Positions 1 to 5,468 of a stretch of 8,082 nt of DNA are shown here, piece after piece. Below the pieces are notes generated by a model that worked only from the letters and a program-made list of their open reading frames with translations, made no database searches and had not been told where the DNA came from. Source of the stretch: Thermoplasmatota archaeon (GTDB lineage: Archaea; Thermoplasmatota; Thermoplasmata; RBG-16-68-12; JAGMCJ01); contig JAJISH010000149.1 in NCBI GenBank assembly GCA_022848825.1, forward strand, positions 1-8,082, in the 5' to 3' direction. Positions within the stretch are counted from its first letter, which is position 1. Each line of letters starts with the position of its first letter. The position numbers and the translations under genes were made by a program.

Positions 1-840
1 CTGTTAGGCGACGATGTCGAGTCATTCGAGGGCACTAGTGATAGACTCCTATCAAGGAAGACATGGGCAGTTTTGATTGCGGTCGTCGTGTCATCGGCCG
101 CAGTTCTGAGCACTGTCTCGTACTTTGTGTTCTTCGGCGAGTCCGAGCAGTCGATGATGACCATGACACAGCTCGTCGACAAGATGCGCGATGCCGATGG
201 TGATGGCATTCCTGACGAATTCATCCCGTATGACGAAGGCGACAATGTGACCGTCCGAGACCAGCTGATTGGATATGAGTACAGCGAGTTCGGCTTTGGA
301 GTTCTCTACACCCTCAAGTTCTCCTACACCGGTGAGAAGTGGAAGGACGCTTACGGATTGATGGGCTATGTTCCTGCATTCCTGTGGACAAACGCAAGCT
401 TGTGCTCTTACGGTGATGGGGATTGGATTACTTTGAACGGCACAATCGAGGTGTATGAATGGAATGACAGCAGGACGGAGCTCGTGAACTGGTCCGTCGT
501 CGGGGACATAGGACCCTTCGAGCTCCCCTCCATCGAGCTGAATCTCACGCATGTGTCCAACACTACGTGGAGGGTTGTCGTTTCCGGCGGCACCTTGGAA
601 TGCAAGCTCTGGCACTTCGACTTCGTGCTCAGGAAGTACGGTCTGGGGATGGATTGGATAAACCAACCCGAACACGGCGAGAGGTCGATCTACATGGAGT
701 TCTGGGACATCGACAAGGACGGATGCCTGAGCGAGGGGGATGTCCTGTACGCTATGCCCGATGAGGAGGGTGACTACGACCTCGCGGTCTTTTATCACTC
801 CGATGAGTTGGCGAACGTATCTTGGCATTACTCACCTTGA
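1..840 (+). CDS. Membrane-anchored ectodomain protein with Ca-binding loops (5'-partial)
   Basis: The frame is open to the left edge, so the N-terminus is missing; 279 residues are visible. A TTG at 73 is only an internal candidate start and would cut into the membrane helix. Visible residues 1-22 are cytosolic in character (acidic, then RLLSRK), residues about 23-44 form one hydrophobic helix, and the rest is a polar, presumably extracellular domain. DADGDGIPDEF at about 64-74 resembles a thrombospondin type-3/dockerin-like calcium loop. DIDKDGCLSEGD at about 236-247 fits an EF-hand loop. Eight N-x-S/T sequons lie in the outer part (for example NVT, NAS, NLT, NTT), suggesting archaeal N-glycosylation at the cell surface. 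No enzyme motif is visible and the specific role is unknown. It ends in TGA, convergent with the next gene. Coding is well supported; function is inferred only as a surface protein. Confidence 0.8.
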   Translation: MLGDDVESFEGTSDRLLSRKTWAVLIAVVVSSAAVLSTVSYFVFFGESEQSMMTMTQLVDKMRDADGDGIPDEFIPYDEGDNVTVRDQLIGYEYSEFGFGVLYTLKFSYTGEKWKDAYGLMGYVPAFLWTNASLCSYGDGDWITLNGTIEVYEWNDSRTELVNWSVVGDIGPFELPSIELNLTHVSNTTWRVVVSGGTLECKLWHFDFVLRKYGLGMDWINQPEHGERSIYMEFWDIDKDGCLSEGDVLYAMPDEEGDYDLAVFYHSDELANVSWHYSP

Positions 841-967
841 GTAGCGTTGCTTTGCGCGAACAACGAGAGACTGGACTGGGATGATGACGACGAATCGGAG
901 CTGGGGTCGAGACTCAGAATCTGTCGTCCTTCCCTATGAACTGAGACGTTCCCATTGCAGATGAGGT

Positions 968-990
968 TCATTCCTCTCTCCATGGAATGA
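968..990. terminator. Possible hairpin between convergent genes
   Basis: TCATTCC (968-974) and GGAATGA (984-990) form a perfect 7-bp stem with a 9-base loop. It sits in the 172-base gap between two genes that converge here, so it could help end transcription from either side. There is no T-run directly after it on the plus strand, and archaeal termination usually relies on T-tracts, so the role is uncertain. The rest of the gap (841-967) shows no supported gene. Confidence 0.3.
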
Positions 991-1012
991 GTCAACCGGA
1001 CGAGGCGAGTTA

Positions 1013-1468
1013 CTAGTAGAATGGTGAAATCGTCATGCCTGCAGACAACCCGAAGACGAGTCCCAGAACGAGTCCAGCGGCAATGAAGAGTCCCATGCGG
1101 GCGTTGGGACTAATGTCTCTAGCCAAGAAGCCAGCTGACAGCAGGCCTATCGCCAAGATCATTGTCCCTATCAGAGAGATGATTTTGCCAATTGCACCGA
1201 TATTCTTGACCAGATTCCTGTTATATTCGGTAGGGTCAAGAATGTCCTCGCCCAGGACAACGATGAAACTCACCGAGGTCTGGACGATCATCCCGGTAGT
1301 GAGTATGACGATTCCGACCGCACAGGCCGCAAGGAACTTCATGGGGATGGGAGGACGAGACTTCGGTCTCTTCCTCCAGGCTCTTGGCGGAGGGGGAGGG
1401 GCATACGCAGGAGGTTGTGACATTCCCTGTGGCTGATCGTTCTGAGGCACTTCTGGACTTTGATTCAT
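1013..1468 (-). CDS. Proline-rich N-tail membrane protein, 3-4 helices
   Basis: From the ATG at 1468 this gives 151 residues. Residues 1-42 are polar and proline-rich (AYAPPPPPR) followed by a basic patch (RKRPKSR), so the tail is probably cytosolic. Hydrophobic segments follow at about 43-72, 93-117 and 123-145; the first is long enough to form a hairpin. No known function is recognised. The frame is open further upstream to a TTG at 1513, but that start has no ribosome site and would leave only 23 bases to the divergent gene. GGTGAT at 1481-1486 instead lies upstream of the GTG at 1477 and the ATG at 1468, supporting a shorter start. The stop is TAG followed immediately by in-frame TAA. Confidence 0.75.
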   Translation of the reverse strand: MNQSPEVPQNDQPQGMSQPPAYAPPPPPRAWRKRPKSRPPIPMKFLAACAVGIVILTTGMIVQTSVSFIVVLGEDILDPTEYNRNLVKNIGAIGKIISLIGTMILAIGLLSAGFLARDISPNARMGLFIAAGLVLGLVFGLSAGMTISPFY

Positions 1469-1508
1469 CTCTTCCACATTATCACCGGGCAACTCATCAG
1501 AATGCTCA

Positions 1509-1518
1509 TACAAAATAG
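1509..1518. promoter_or_regulatory. AT-rich element between divergent genes (candidate TATA box)
   Basis: ATACAAAATA lies in the short gap between the divergent genes. On the plus strand its centre is about 24 bases before the ATG at 1537, the spacing of a leaderless archaeal promoter. Read on the minus strand (TATTTTGTAT) it would place transcription start near 1487, just before the GGTGAT preceding the minus-strand gene. It could therefore serve either gene. The call rests on spacing and base composition only. Confidence 0.3.
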
Positions 1519-1536
1519 TTTCGGGGAAAGGATATC

Positions 1537-2187
1537 ATGAGGAAAGGTGATGGGGATTATGAAATGCATTCGGAGGGTGCTTCGCGAGGCATAATAGTCT
1601 TCATGTTGACCGGGCTACTGGCCCTGACCGCGGCACAGTTCTCCCACGCGCAGGAACTGGCCCCCGACTTCGCCCTGGTCGATGTGGACGGACATCAGTT
1701 CTGGCTCTCAGACTTCTCAGGAAAGACCGTCGTCCTCGACTTCATGGCCGTATGGTGTGGCCCATGTGTCACGCAGATCGATAACTTGGTGGAACTCGAG
1801 TCGAAGTTCTCGGAGGAAGAACTGGCCATAATCTCAATTGGTGTGGATTCTTATGAGGACCCGGAAGACCTCAAGGCCTTGGCCCTCGACCTCGGTGCCG
1901 AATGGACGTTCGCTGTGGATACCCTGGGCATCTCTGACCTCTATGATGTGACCGCCATTCCCAAACTCGTGGTGGTGGACCCTCAGGGATACATCGTATA
2001 CGAGGGCGATGGTCTCAAGAGCACGAGCTTCATGGAGAAGAAGGTCAAGTTCGCTCTGACAGGGGTGGAGGAGACACCCGATATGTGGGGCATCGTCCTT
2101 GTGCTGTCGATTCCCGTCCTGGCTGCAGTTGCCACTGCCTCTACAGTAGTGGTTCTGCTCTCGAGAGATGTCGCCCCTCCCACATGA
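1537..2187 (+). CDS. TlpA/ResA-like thiol-disulfide oxidoreductase, membrane-anchored
   Basis: This 216-residue protein has an N-terminal hydrophobic segment (about 19-38, ending in a signal-like SHAQ), a thioredoxin fold (about 41-175) and a C-terminal membrane helix (about 184-207). The redox motif WCGPC is at 73-77 and the expected cis-proline at Ile-Pro 141-142. The domain starts with APDFALVDVDG, typical of TlpA/AhpC-type proteins. These enzymes exchange disulfides outside the membrane, for example during cytochrome or surface-protein maturation; the substrate here is unknown. The C-terminal anchor is unusual, since most TlpA proteins are held by the N-terminus alone. The ATG at 1537 fits a leaderless start. 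The ATG at 1564 (residue 10) gives a cleaner signal peptide and has GGTGAT 12 bases upstream, so it is a real alternative. Neighbours give no operon partner. Confidence 0.85.
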   Translation: MRKGDGDYEMHSEGASRGIIVFMLTGLLALTAAQFSHAQELAPDFALVDVDGHQFWLSDFSGKTVVLDFMAVWCGPCVTQIDNLVELESKFSEEELAIISIGVDSYEDPEDLKALALDLGAEWTFAVDTLGISDLYDVTAIPKLVVVDPQGYIVYEGDGLKSTSFMEKKVKFALTGVEETPDMWGIVLVLSIPVLAAVATASTVVVLLSRDVAPPT

Positions 2188-2273
2188 AATCGTTTCGGAT
2201 GAGGGATGTCGTGCCCCCCTATGCAGTGCGACCGTTTCCTCAGAGCCTTTGAGATAGAGGCGAGAAGGACTGC

Positions 2274-2657
2274 TCATTTGCCTGTGAACGGGCTCGTCCC
2301 ACTCCTAAGGTCTCTCCAACCATACAATAGAACACCTATGCCTAGGACGCCTCCAAGAACGGCAACTGGAATGGCCCAAACCGTCGGAAGCATTGAGACA
2401 ACAATGAACCCCATTGGTATCCCTGACAAAGTGAAAACGAATAAGTAGGCCCACTAATAAAGACCCTCCAGCCTTTCGTGACGCTCAGAGAGATACCAAA
2501 ATGCCAAACCGAATATGAATCCCACGATCATGTTTCCGGCCAGCGCCCATTTGGCCAGATTCAGATTCGTGTGCACTGGCAACGACACTAGCGCACTCCA
2601 TGTGACCAGGAGTCCGATGGTTGGCCAATATCCCGTAATCAACCATCTGCGTCTCAC
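2274..2657 (-). CDS. Small four-helix membrane protein interrupted by in-frame TAG
   Basis: GTG at 2657 begins MRRRWLIT, with GGGGATTGA directly upstream. The first part (67 residues, to 2457) carries two membrane helices, about residues 9-29 and 36-57, and reaches a TAG at 2454-2456. The same frame then continues without another stop for 59 codons (WAYLFVFTLSGIP...) to TGA at 2274. That second part has two further helices and a basic C-terminal tail (WRDLRSG). Hydrophobic sequence starts at the codon after TAG, and the first ATG downstream is 13 codons in, inside a helix. The whole 127-codon frame thus reads as one four-helix protein. Explanations are UAG read as an amino acid, a nonsense mutation, or a two-helix protein plus a separate 46-residue one. 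No family is recognised. It is the last gene of a minus-strand run, 35 bases after its neighbour. Confidence 0.65.
2454..2456 (-). other. In-frame TAG codon between two halves of a membrane protein
   Basis: TAG follows codons for E-G-L-Y and precedes codons for W-A-Y-L-F. The third predicted helix begins right after it. One base change could produce it from CAG, AAG, GAG, TGG, TTG, TCG, TAC or TAT, so a nonsense mutation cannot be excluded. Confidence 0.7.
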
Positions 2658-2692
2658 TCAATCCCCTTCATTCCTGCAACTCCTTCAGAAGT

Positions 2693-3136
2693 TCACCAAT
2701 AGAAGACCATCAAATACCCCGCAAGTCCGAGTAATGAGGCCATGATGCCCAGAGCCCTACCGTATCTCACTCTTCGGTTCACGGTGATTACACCGAAGAA
2801 TATGGCAAGGATTCCAAGGGTTACGCCCAGGAGTGGAACCGCCGATCCGAGTGCGAGGGAGAGAATCGCGCAGACCACGCCAATGGATCCTTTGAGATAG
2901 ACCGACCGGGACTCCTCTGACAGGACCGTCCCTTCATCGTTCACCCACTCTCTGCTAGTTCCTTTCAGGTCAATTGCCCTCGCACCCGCAATAACCAAGA
3001 GTATTCCCAAATACAGGAGCAAGATCATGGTGCAGGCTAGATTCTCATGCATGGCTCCCACACTGTACCAGTGATAGTACAATGCAATCGCTATTAGAAA
3101 CATCACGAATCCGACGAGAGCTACCCATTTCTTCAC
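2693..3136 (-). CDS. DUF4190-like multi-helix membrane protein
   Basis: This 147-residue protein starts at GTG 3136, preceded by AGGGATTGA. Hydrophobic segments lie at about 4-22, 34-54, 84-118 (long enough for two helices) and 126-146. A polar loop at about 58-80 (KGTSREWVNDEG...) separates the two helix pairs. The C-terminal half, a glycine-rich helix pair followed by NRRVRYGRALGIMASLLGLAG, resembles the DUF4190 type of small membrane proteins; this is by eye. No catalytic residues are evident. It is the middle gene of three on the minus strand, 32 bases after the upstream gene's stop and 35 bases before the next start, so the three are probably cotranscribed. Confidence 0.75.
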   Translation of the reverse strand: MKKWVALVGFVMFLIAIALYYHWYSVGAMHENLACTMILLLYLGILLVIAGARAIDLKGTSREWVNDEGTVLSEESRSVYLKGSIGVVCAILSLALGSAVPLLGVTLGILAIFFGVITVNRRVRYGRALGIMASLLGLAGYLMVFYW

Positions 3137-3168
3137 TCAATCCCTCTCATGTAAGCCGACCCTCCGCT

Positions 3169-3348
3169 TTAATCCCCAAACAGTTGAATGAAGAAGTAAA
3201 TGAGAGCGAGCATAGCAATGGTCACAGCTATGAGCAGCACACCATACACGGCGAACATTCCGTGGAAGATGTAGGCAGTCGTTAGAGCAATGGCAAGAAG
3301 CACGCACACAATACCAATGGCTTTGGCCTTTCCTGATATCCCGCCCAA
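3169..3348 (-). CDS. 59-residue two-helix membrane protein with TTG start
   Basis: TTG at 3348 begins MGGISGKAKAIG and the frame runs 59 codons to TAA at 3169. Two hydrophobic helices span about 11-31 and 33-54, separated by HGMFAVYG; the tail is FGD. There is no ATG or GTG start before residue 15, so an ATG/GTG-only search would miss or truncate it. The start is supported because GAGGGATTGA stands directly before it, exactly as before the two downstream genes (3136 and 2657). It is the first gene of the minus-strand run. No known family is recognised. The weak point is the rare start codon; the hydrophobic pattern and shared start context argue for a real gene. Confidence 0.65.
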   Translation of the reverse strand: MGGISGKAKAIGIVCVLLAIALTTAYIFHGMFAVYGVLLIAVTIAMLALIYFFIQLFGD

Positions 3349-3356
3349 TCAATCCC
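3349..3356 (-). promoter_or_regulatory. GGGATTGA start context, copy 1
   Basis: The minus strand reads GGGATTGA immediately before the TTG start at 3348. The same eight bases stand at 3137-3144 before the GTG at 3136 and at 2658-2665 before the GTG at 2657. The G-run with five bases to the start could pair with the CCUCC of 16S rRNA, so this is probably a ribosome site that decides these non-ATG starts. Confidence 0.5.
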
Positions 3357-3371
3357 TCACAGAGAGGCTGG

Positions 3372-3389
3372 AATCTCGGGGTCGAGATT
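3372..3389. repeat. Perfect 7-bp inverted repeat upstream of minus-strand gene run
   Basis: AATCTCG and CGAGATT flank a 4-base spacer. It lies about 24 bases upstream of the TTG at 3348, so it could be a leader hairpin in the minus-strand transcript or a protein binding site. No further copies were noticed. Confidence 0.4.
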
Positions 3390-3489
3390 TGTCCGAGACC
3401 TCTAGTGATCGCGACAATCAGAGAGTCTCAGTCCCAGCCTCGGAGAGAGAATGAATCCAGAGGTATGAAAAGCTTGTGGCGAGGCAAAG

Positions 3490-3600
3490 ACTTGTCGTAC
3501 TTCTTTTCGTTCTGCGACATTTTTCTACGAGAACGCGTGGCAACTAGCTCGCTGAGGACACTCGATCAGCCGATTGTCCCCAAGGTGACTTGGGTTTTTT
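3490..3600 (+). ncRNA. Candidate structured small RNA or leader ending in hairpin-T6
   Basis: Three stem-loops follow each other on the plus strand: CGTTCT (3508-3513) with AGAACG (3530-3535); TCGCTGA with TCAGCCGA (about 3549-3555 and 3566-3573, one bulged C); and CCCAAG (3579-3584) with CTTGGG (3589-3594) followed by six T. No gene lies upstream on this strand to need a terminator, so a separate transcript is suggested. A TATA-like GTATGAAAAG near 3462 would place its start near 3488; the 5' end is a guess. It could instead be part of a leader that attenuates the gene at 3690. No known RNA family is recognised. Confidence 0.35.
3579..3600 (+). terminator. Hairpin plus six T, intrinsic-terminator-like
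   Basis: CCCAAG and CTTGGG form a perfect 6-bp stem around the tetraloop GTGA, directly followed by TTTTTT (3595-3600). The T-run orientation means it acts on plus-strand transcripts. It stands 89 bases before the gene at 3690, with no coding gene between it and the divergent genes to the left. Confidence 0.55.
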
Positions 3601-3675
3601 GCCACGATTGGATTAAGCGAATTCGATTGCCACCTTGAGATACTATTAAGGAGTCGCTGAGCGTTCACCATAAGA

Positions 3676-3681
3676 GAGGTG
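3676..3681 (+). promoter_or_regulatory. Ribosome site GAGGTG supporting a TTG start
   Basis: GAGGTG matches the core of the archaeal Shine-Dalgarno and lies eight bases before the TTG at 3690. It is the reason for accepting this rare start codon. Confidence 0.6.
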
Positions 3682-3689
3682 CAACCGAT

Positions 3690-4736
3690 TTGCGCGTCCA
3701 TATACTCTGCTTCTTTGGGGACCAGAAATATTATGAGAACGCGTCGAAACTCATGCTCTGGCCCCGCGGAATCAACTACGATCGGCCCTTTCGCTACAGA
3801 TCGAAATGGATACCGAAGCGCCTTCGCGAATCGATATCGAACTGGCGCGGGAGCGAGGCTCTCGTATGCATGAAGGAGTCCTCCAACCCGGACTTGTACG
3901 TTCCACTGAGGTATGTGAAGATAAGGGAGGTCGAATTACAGGGGGAATACACCTTCGTCCACTTCTCCGTCGAGGATTTCGTGAGATATGAAGCAACGTA
4001 CGGACCTGATCACTACTCCAAGGCAATATCCACTGGCGTTCCAGCGGATGAGAAGGGTCTTCTCGTAACTGAAGCAGACCTCGCGGCGCCTGTAGATAAG
4101 AGCGCATCTAACCAAGAGGCAGACCACTGGGCCATCCTTGTCGGTCTGCTAGTGAAAGGCCAGTCCGCAGCCTTCGACAAGGTCGCGGGCTCCATTTTCA
4201 TTAGGTTCATCGACATCGTAGACATAGCTGGAAATTCCGCTAAACGCAAATCGGATAGGTCTGGCTTCGCCCTGGATGTGGACACCAATTACCTTCTCGA
4301 GCTCCTCGTAGTGGTGCCATACGCAAGCGATCGCGATCTTGATGTCGGATCCTTTTCAGTCGGATTCGAGGGCCCGTTTTCCAAAGGCACAACTCGGAAA
4401 TGCCTTATCACCGGGCTCTATGATCGAGTTGACTTCAGTTTCAAGTCAGCCAATGAGAAAACGGTCAGTGCCATCTCTATCCTGCCATCACCAGTGCCAG
4501 TTTCGGTGGGCAAGCCACCGCAGCCAACATTCCTCCATGTTCCCGGTGCCGCCATACCTGTTAAGGTTGCGCCTTCCGCTAGCCAAATAGCCACCCGCAC
4601 TGCGATACCCGTGGAGCTCATCGCTGTCGGTCTAGCTTTGGAGGGGCTTGCTGCGCTGTTGCCCATTACTTTGAAGATAACAGCTGTCATCTCTGGTGCT
4701 ATCCTGGGGGCTACGGGATTGTACTTCAAGAAGTGA
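3690..4736 (+). CDS. Unrecognised protein with C-terminal membrane hairpin
   Basis: This 348-residue protein starts at TTG, supported by GAGGTG eight bases upstream. Residues 1-115 form a mixed basic/aromatic domain (RPFRYRSKW at 32-40, YVPLRYVKIREVE at 70-82, FVHFSVEDFVRY at 89-100). Residues about 145-265 alternate polar and hydrophobic residues in a way that suggests beta strands. A proline-rich linker (about 266-300) leads to two hydrophobic helices at about 306-326 and 328-346, ending in a lysine pair. There is no N-terminal signal, so the soluble part should face the cytosol with the tail anchoring it to the membrane. I do not recognise a family and see no catalytic motif. The next gene begins 21 bases downstream with a strong ribosome site, so the two are probably cotranscribed. 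A membrane-attached partner of that protein is a reasonable but unproven guess. Confidence 0.75.
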   Translation: MRVHILCFFGDQKYYENASKLMLWPRGINYDRPFRYRSKWIPKRLRESISNWRGSEALVCMKESSNPDLYVPLRYVKIREVELQGEYTFVHFSVEDFVRYEATYGPDHYSKAISTGVPADEKGLLVTEADLAAPVDKSASNQEADHWAILVGLLVKGQSAAFDKVAGSIFIRFIDIVDIAGNSAKRKSDRSGFALDVDTNYLLELLVVVPYASDRDLDVGSFSVGFEGPFSKGTTRKCLITGLYDRVDFSFKSANEKTVSAISILPSPVPVSVGKPPQPTFLHVPGAAIPVKVAPSASQIATRTAIPVELIAVGLALEGLAALLPITLKITAVISGAILGATGLYFKK

Positions 4737-4745
4737 GATGTCTGA

Positions 4746-4754
4746 GGAGGTGAT
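4746..4754 (+). promoter_or_regulatory. Full consensus archaeal Shine-Dalgarno GGAGGTGAT
   Basis: GGAGGTGAT is fully complementary to the archaeal 16S rRNA 3' end. It leaves no room for the GTG at 4755 but gives ideal spacing (seven bases from GGAGG) to the ATG at 4758, which therefore is the start. Confidence 0.75.
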
Positions 4755-4757
4755 GTG

Positions 4758-5363
4758 ATGCGACTGACGGCCAGGCCAGTCGAAGAGGAGGAATCGAAGG
4801 CATTCAACGAAAACTTAGACCGCCTACATTATGCCGGAGCATGCCACCCGGTTGGTAGGTTCCTAAGGCTTGTGTTCTGCGATTCCGGAAGATGGGTCGG
4901 CGGTTTCGTCTTGAGGAACACGATACCACATGTCAGTTGCAGAGACCGGTTCTTTGGCCTGTACAAATACAGGTCGAAGGGTCGTTTCCCGCGCAGCGAT
5001 TCTCCGTATTGGAAGCGACTTAATGAACTCGTCAACATAGGTAGGATATTCGTCCTTCCAGAGTTCCAGGGTCGGGGGATGGGGATCAGAATTGTGGCTC
5101 TCGCGGAACATTGTGCCGTTCAATACTGGGAAGAACTCTATGATTCGAGGGTAGTTGGATTGGATTGTCTAGATCTCGCTCCACCAGAGAAGGCAAGGAT
5201 TTTCATAGAGAACGATTGGAGTTATCTCGGAAAGACGACTGGTCACTCTCGGAAGGGACGGCCCCCTTCGATGAAGAAGCAGGAAACGGACAAACGGACG
5301 CCCGCACCGTCCTTAACGGTAATCCATCCACCCTGGTTTGTGTACGCGAAGCGCCTGTGCTAG
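4758..5363 (+). CDS. GNAT-fold protein resembling DUF4338/DruA
   Basis: The protein has 201 residues to a TAG. HY at 24-25, R-W-V-G-G at 45-49 and the block RIFVLPEFQGRGMG (96-109) fit a GNAT fold; Q-G-R-G-M-G (104-109) is the acetyl-CoA-binding loop pattern. Later, NDWSYLGKTTGHSRKG (152-167) and a terminal FVYAKRL (194-200) match the order of conserved blocks I know from DUF4338 (DruA of the Druantia anti-phage system): HYxG, an RFxxLP block, an N-x-W-x-x-x-G-x-T-x-G block, then a VYPL-like end. This resemblance is by eye. DruA's reaction is not known to me, and an ordinary acetyltransferase or a Mom-like DNA-modifying enzyme is also possible. The gene follows the membrane-anchored protein by 21 bases. 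After the TAG the frame stays open for 34 codons to TAA. Confidence 0.75.
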   Translation: MRLTARPVEEEESKAFNENLDRLHYAGACHPVGRFLRLVFCDSGRWVGGFVLRNTIPHVSCRDRFFGLYKYRSKGRFPRSDSPYWKRLNELVNIGRIFVLPEFQGRGMGIRIVALAEHCAVQYWEELYDSRVVGLDCLDLAPPEKARIFIENDWSYLGKTTGHSRKGRPPSMKKQETDKRTPAPSLTVIHPPWFVYAKRLC

Positions 5364-5468
5364 GATCTGGATATTCCTCAACTTCCGACCAGAAGGAATC
5401 ACGAGAACTATGAAGTCATGCTCAGGAACTTGGCTTCCTTCTGGAAATCTCGACATTGTCGAGCTTAA
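5361..5468 (+). other. TAG then 34-codon in-frame extension of the GNAT-like gene
   Basis: Reading through TAG (5361-5363) continues DLDIPQLPTRRNHENYEVML... to TAA at 5466-5468. The extension looks protein-like and would lengthen the C-terminus, but it overlaps the end of the convergent HEPN gene by 47 bases. A 34-codon open stretch is only weak evidence by itself. Confidence 0.35.

Larger units (their letters stand above)
3349..3689. other. Gene-free 341-base interval between divergent transcription units
   Basis: No convincing gene is seen here. A 77-codon frame at 3405-3638 on the plus strand has no ribosome site and runs through the hairpins, so I do not accept it. The left part contains a perfect inverted repeat, AATCTCG (3372-3378) and CGAGATT (3383-3389), in the region upstream of the minus-strand gene at 3348. 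The right part holds three stem-loops ending in a T-run, a TATA-like stretch (TACTATTAAG, 3641-3650) and a ribosome site for the gene at 3690. Confidence 0.6.

Noticed and set aside
91..828. 245-codon frame on the minus strand
   Set aside because: It mirrors the plus-strand surface protein, which has a clear helix, calcium loops and sequons; the minus translation has no coherent features.
879..962. 27-codon plus-strand frame starting with two ATG codons
   Set aside because: No ribosome site, no recognised features, and too short to support without conservation data.
1834..2277. 147-codon minus-strand frame opposite the TlpA-like gene
   Set aside because: It lies antisense to the thioredoxin domain with its intact WCGPC motif, and the translation is low in protein character.
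2206..2448. 80-codon plus-strand frame
   Set aside because: The minus strand here encodes the convincing two-helix continuation of the split membrane protein; the plus frame lacks a ribosome site and known features.
3405..3638. 77-codon plus-strand frame in the gene-free interval
   Set aside because: No ribosome site, no domain, and it runs through three stem-loops and a T-run that suggest non-coding RNA.
5373..5399. Inverted repeat ATTCCT/AGGAAT between the convergent GNAT-like and HEPN genes
   Set aside because: Only 6-bp arms with a 15-base loop and no T-run; it may be chance.
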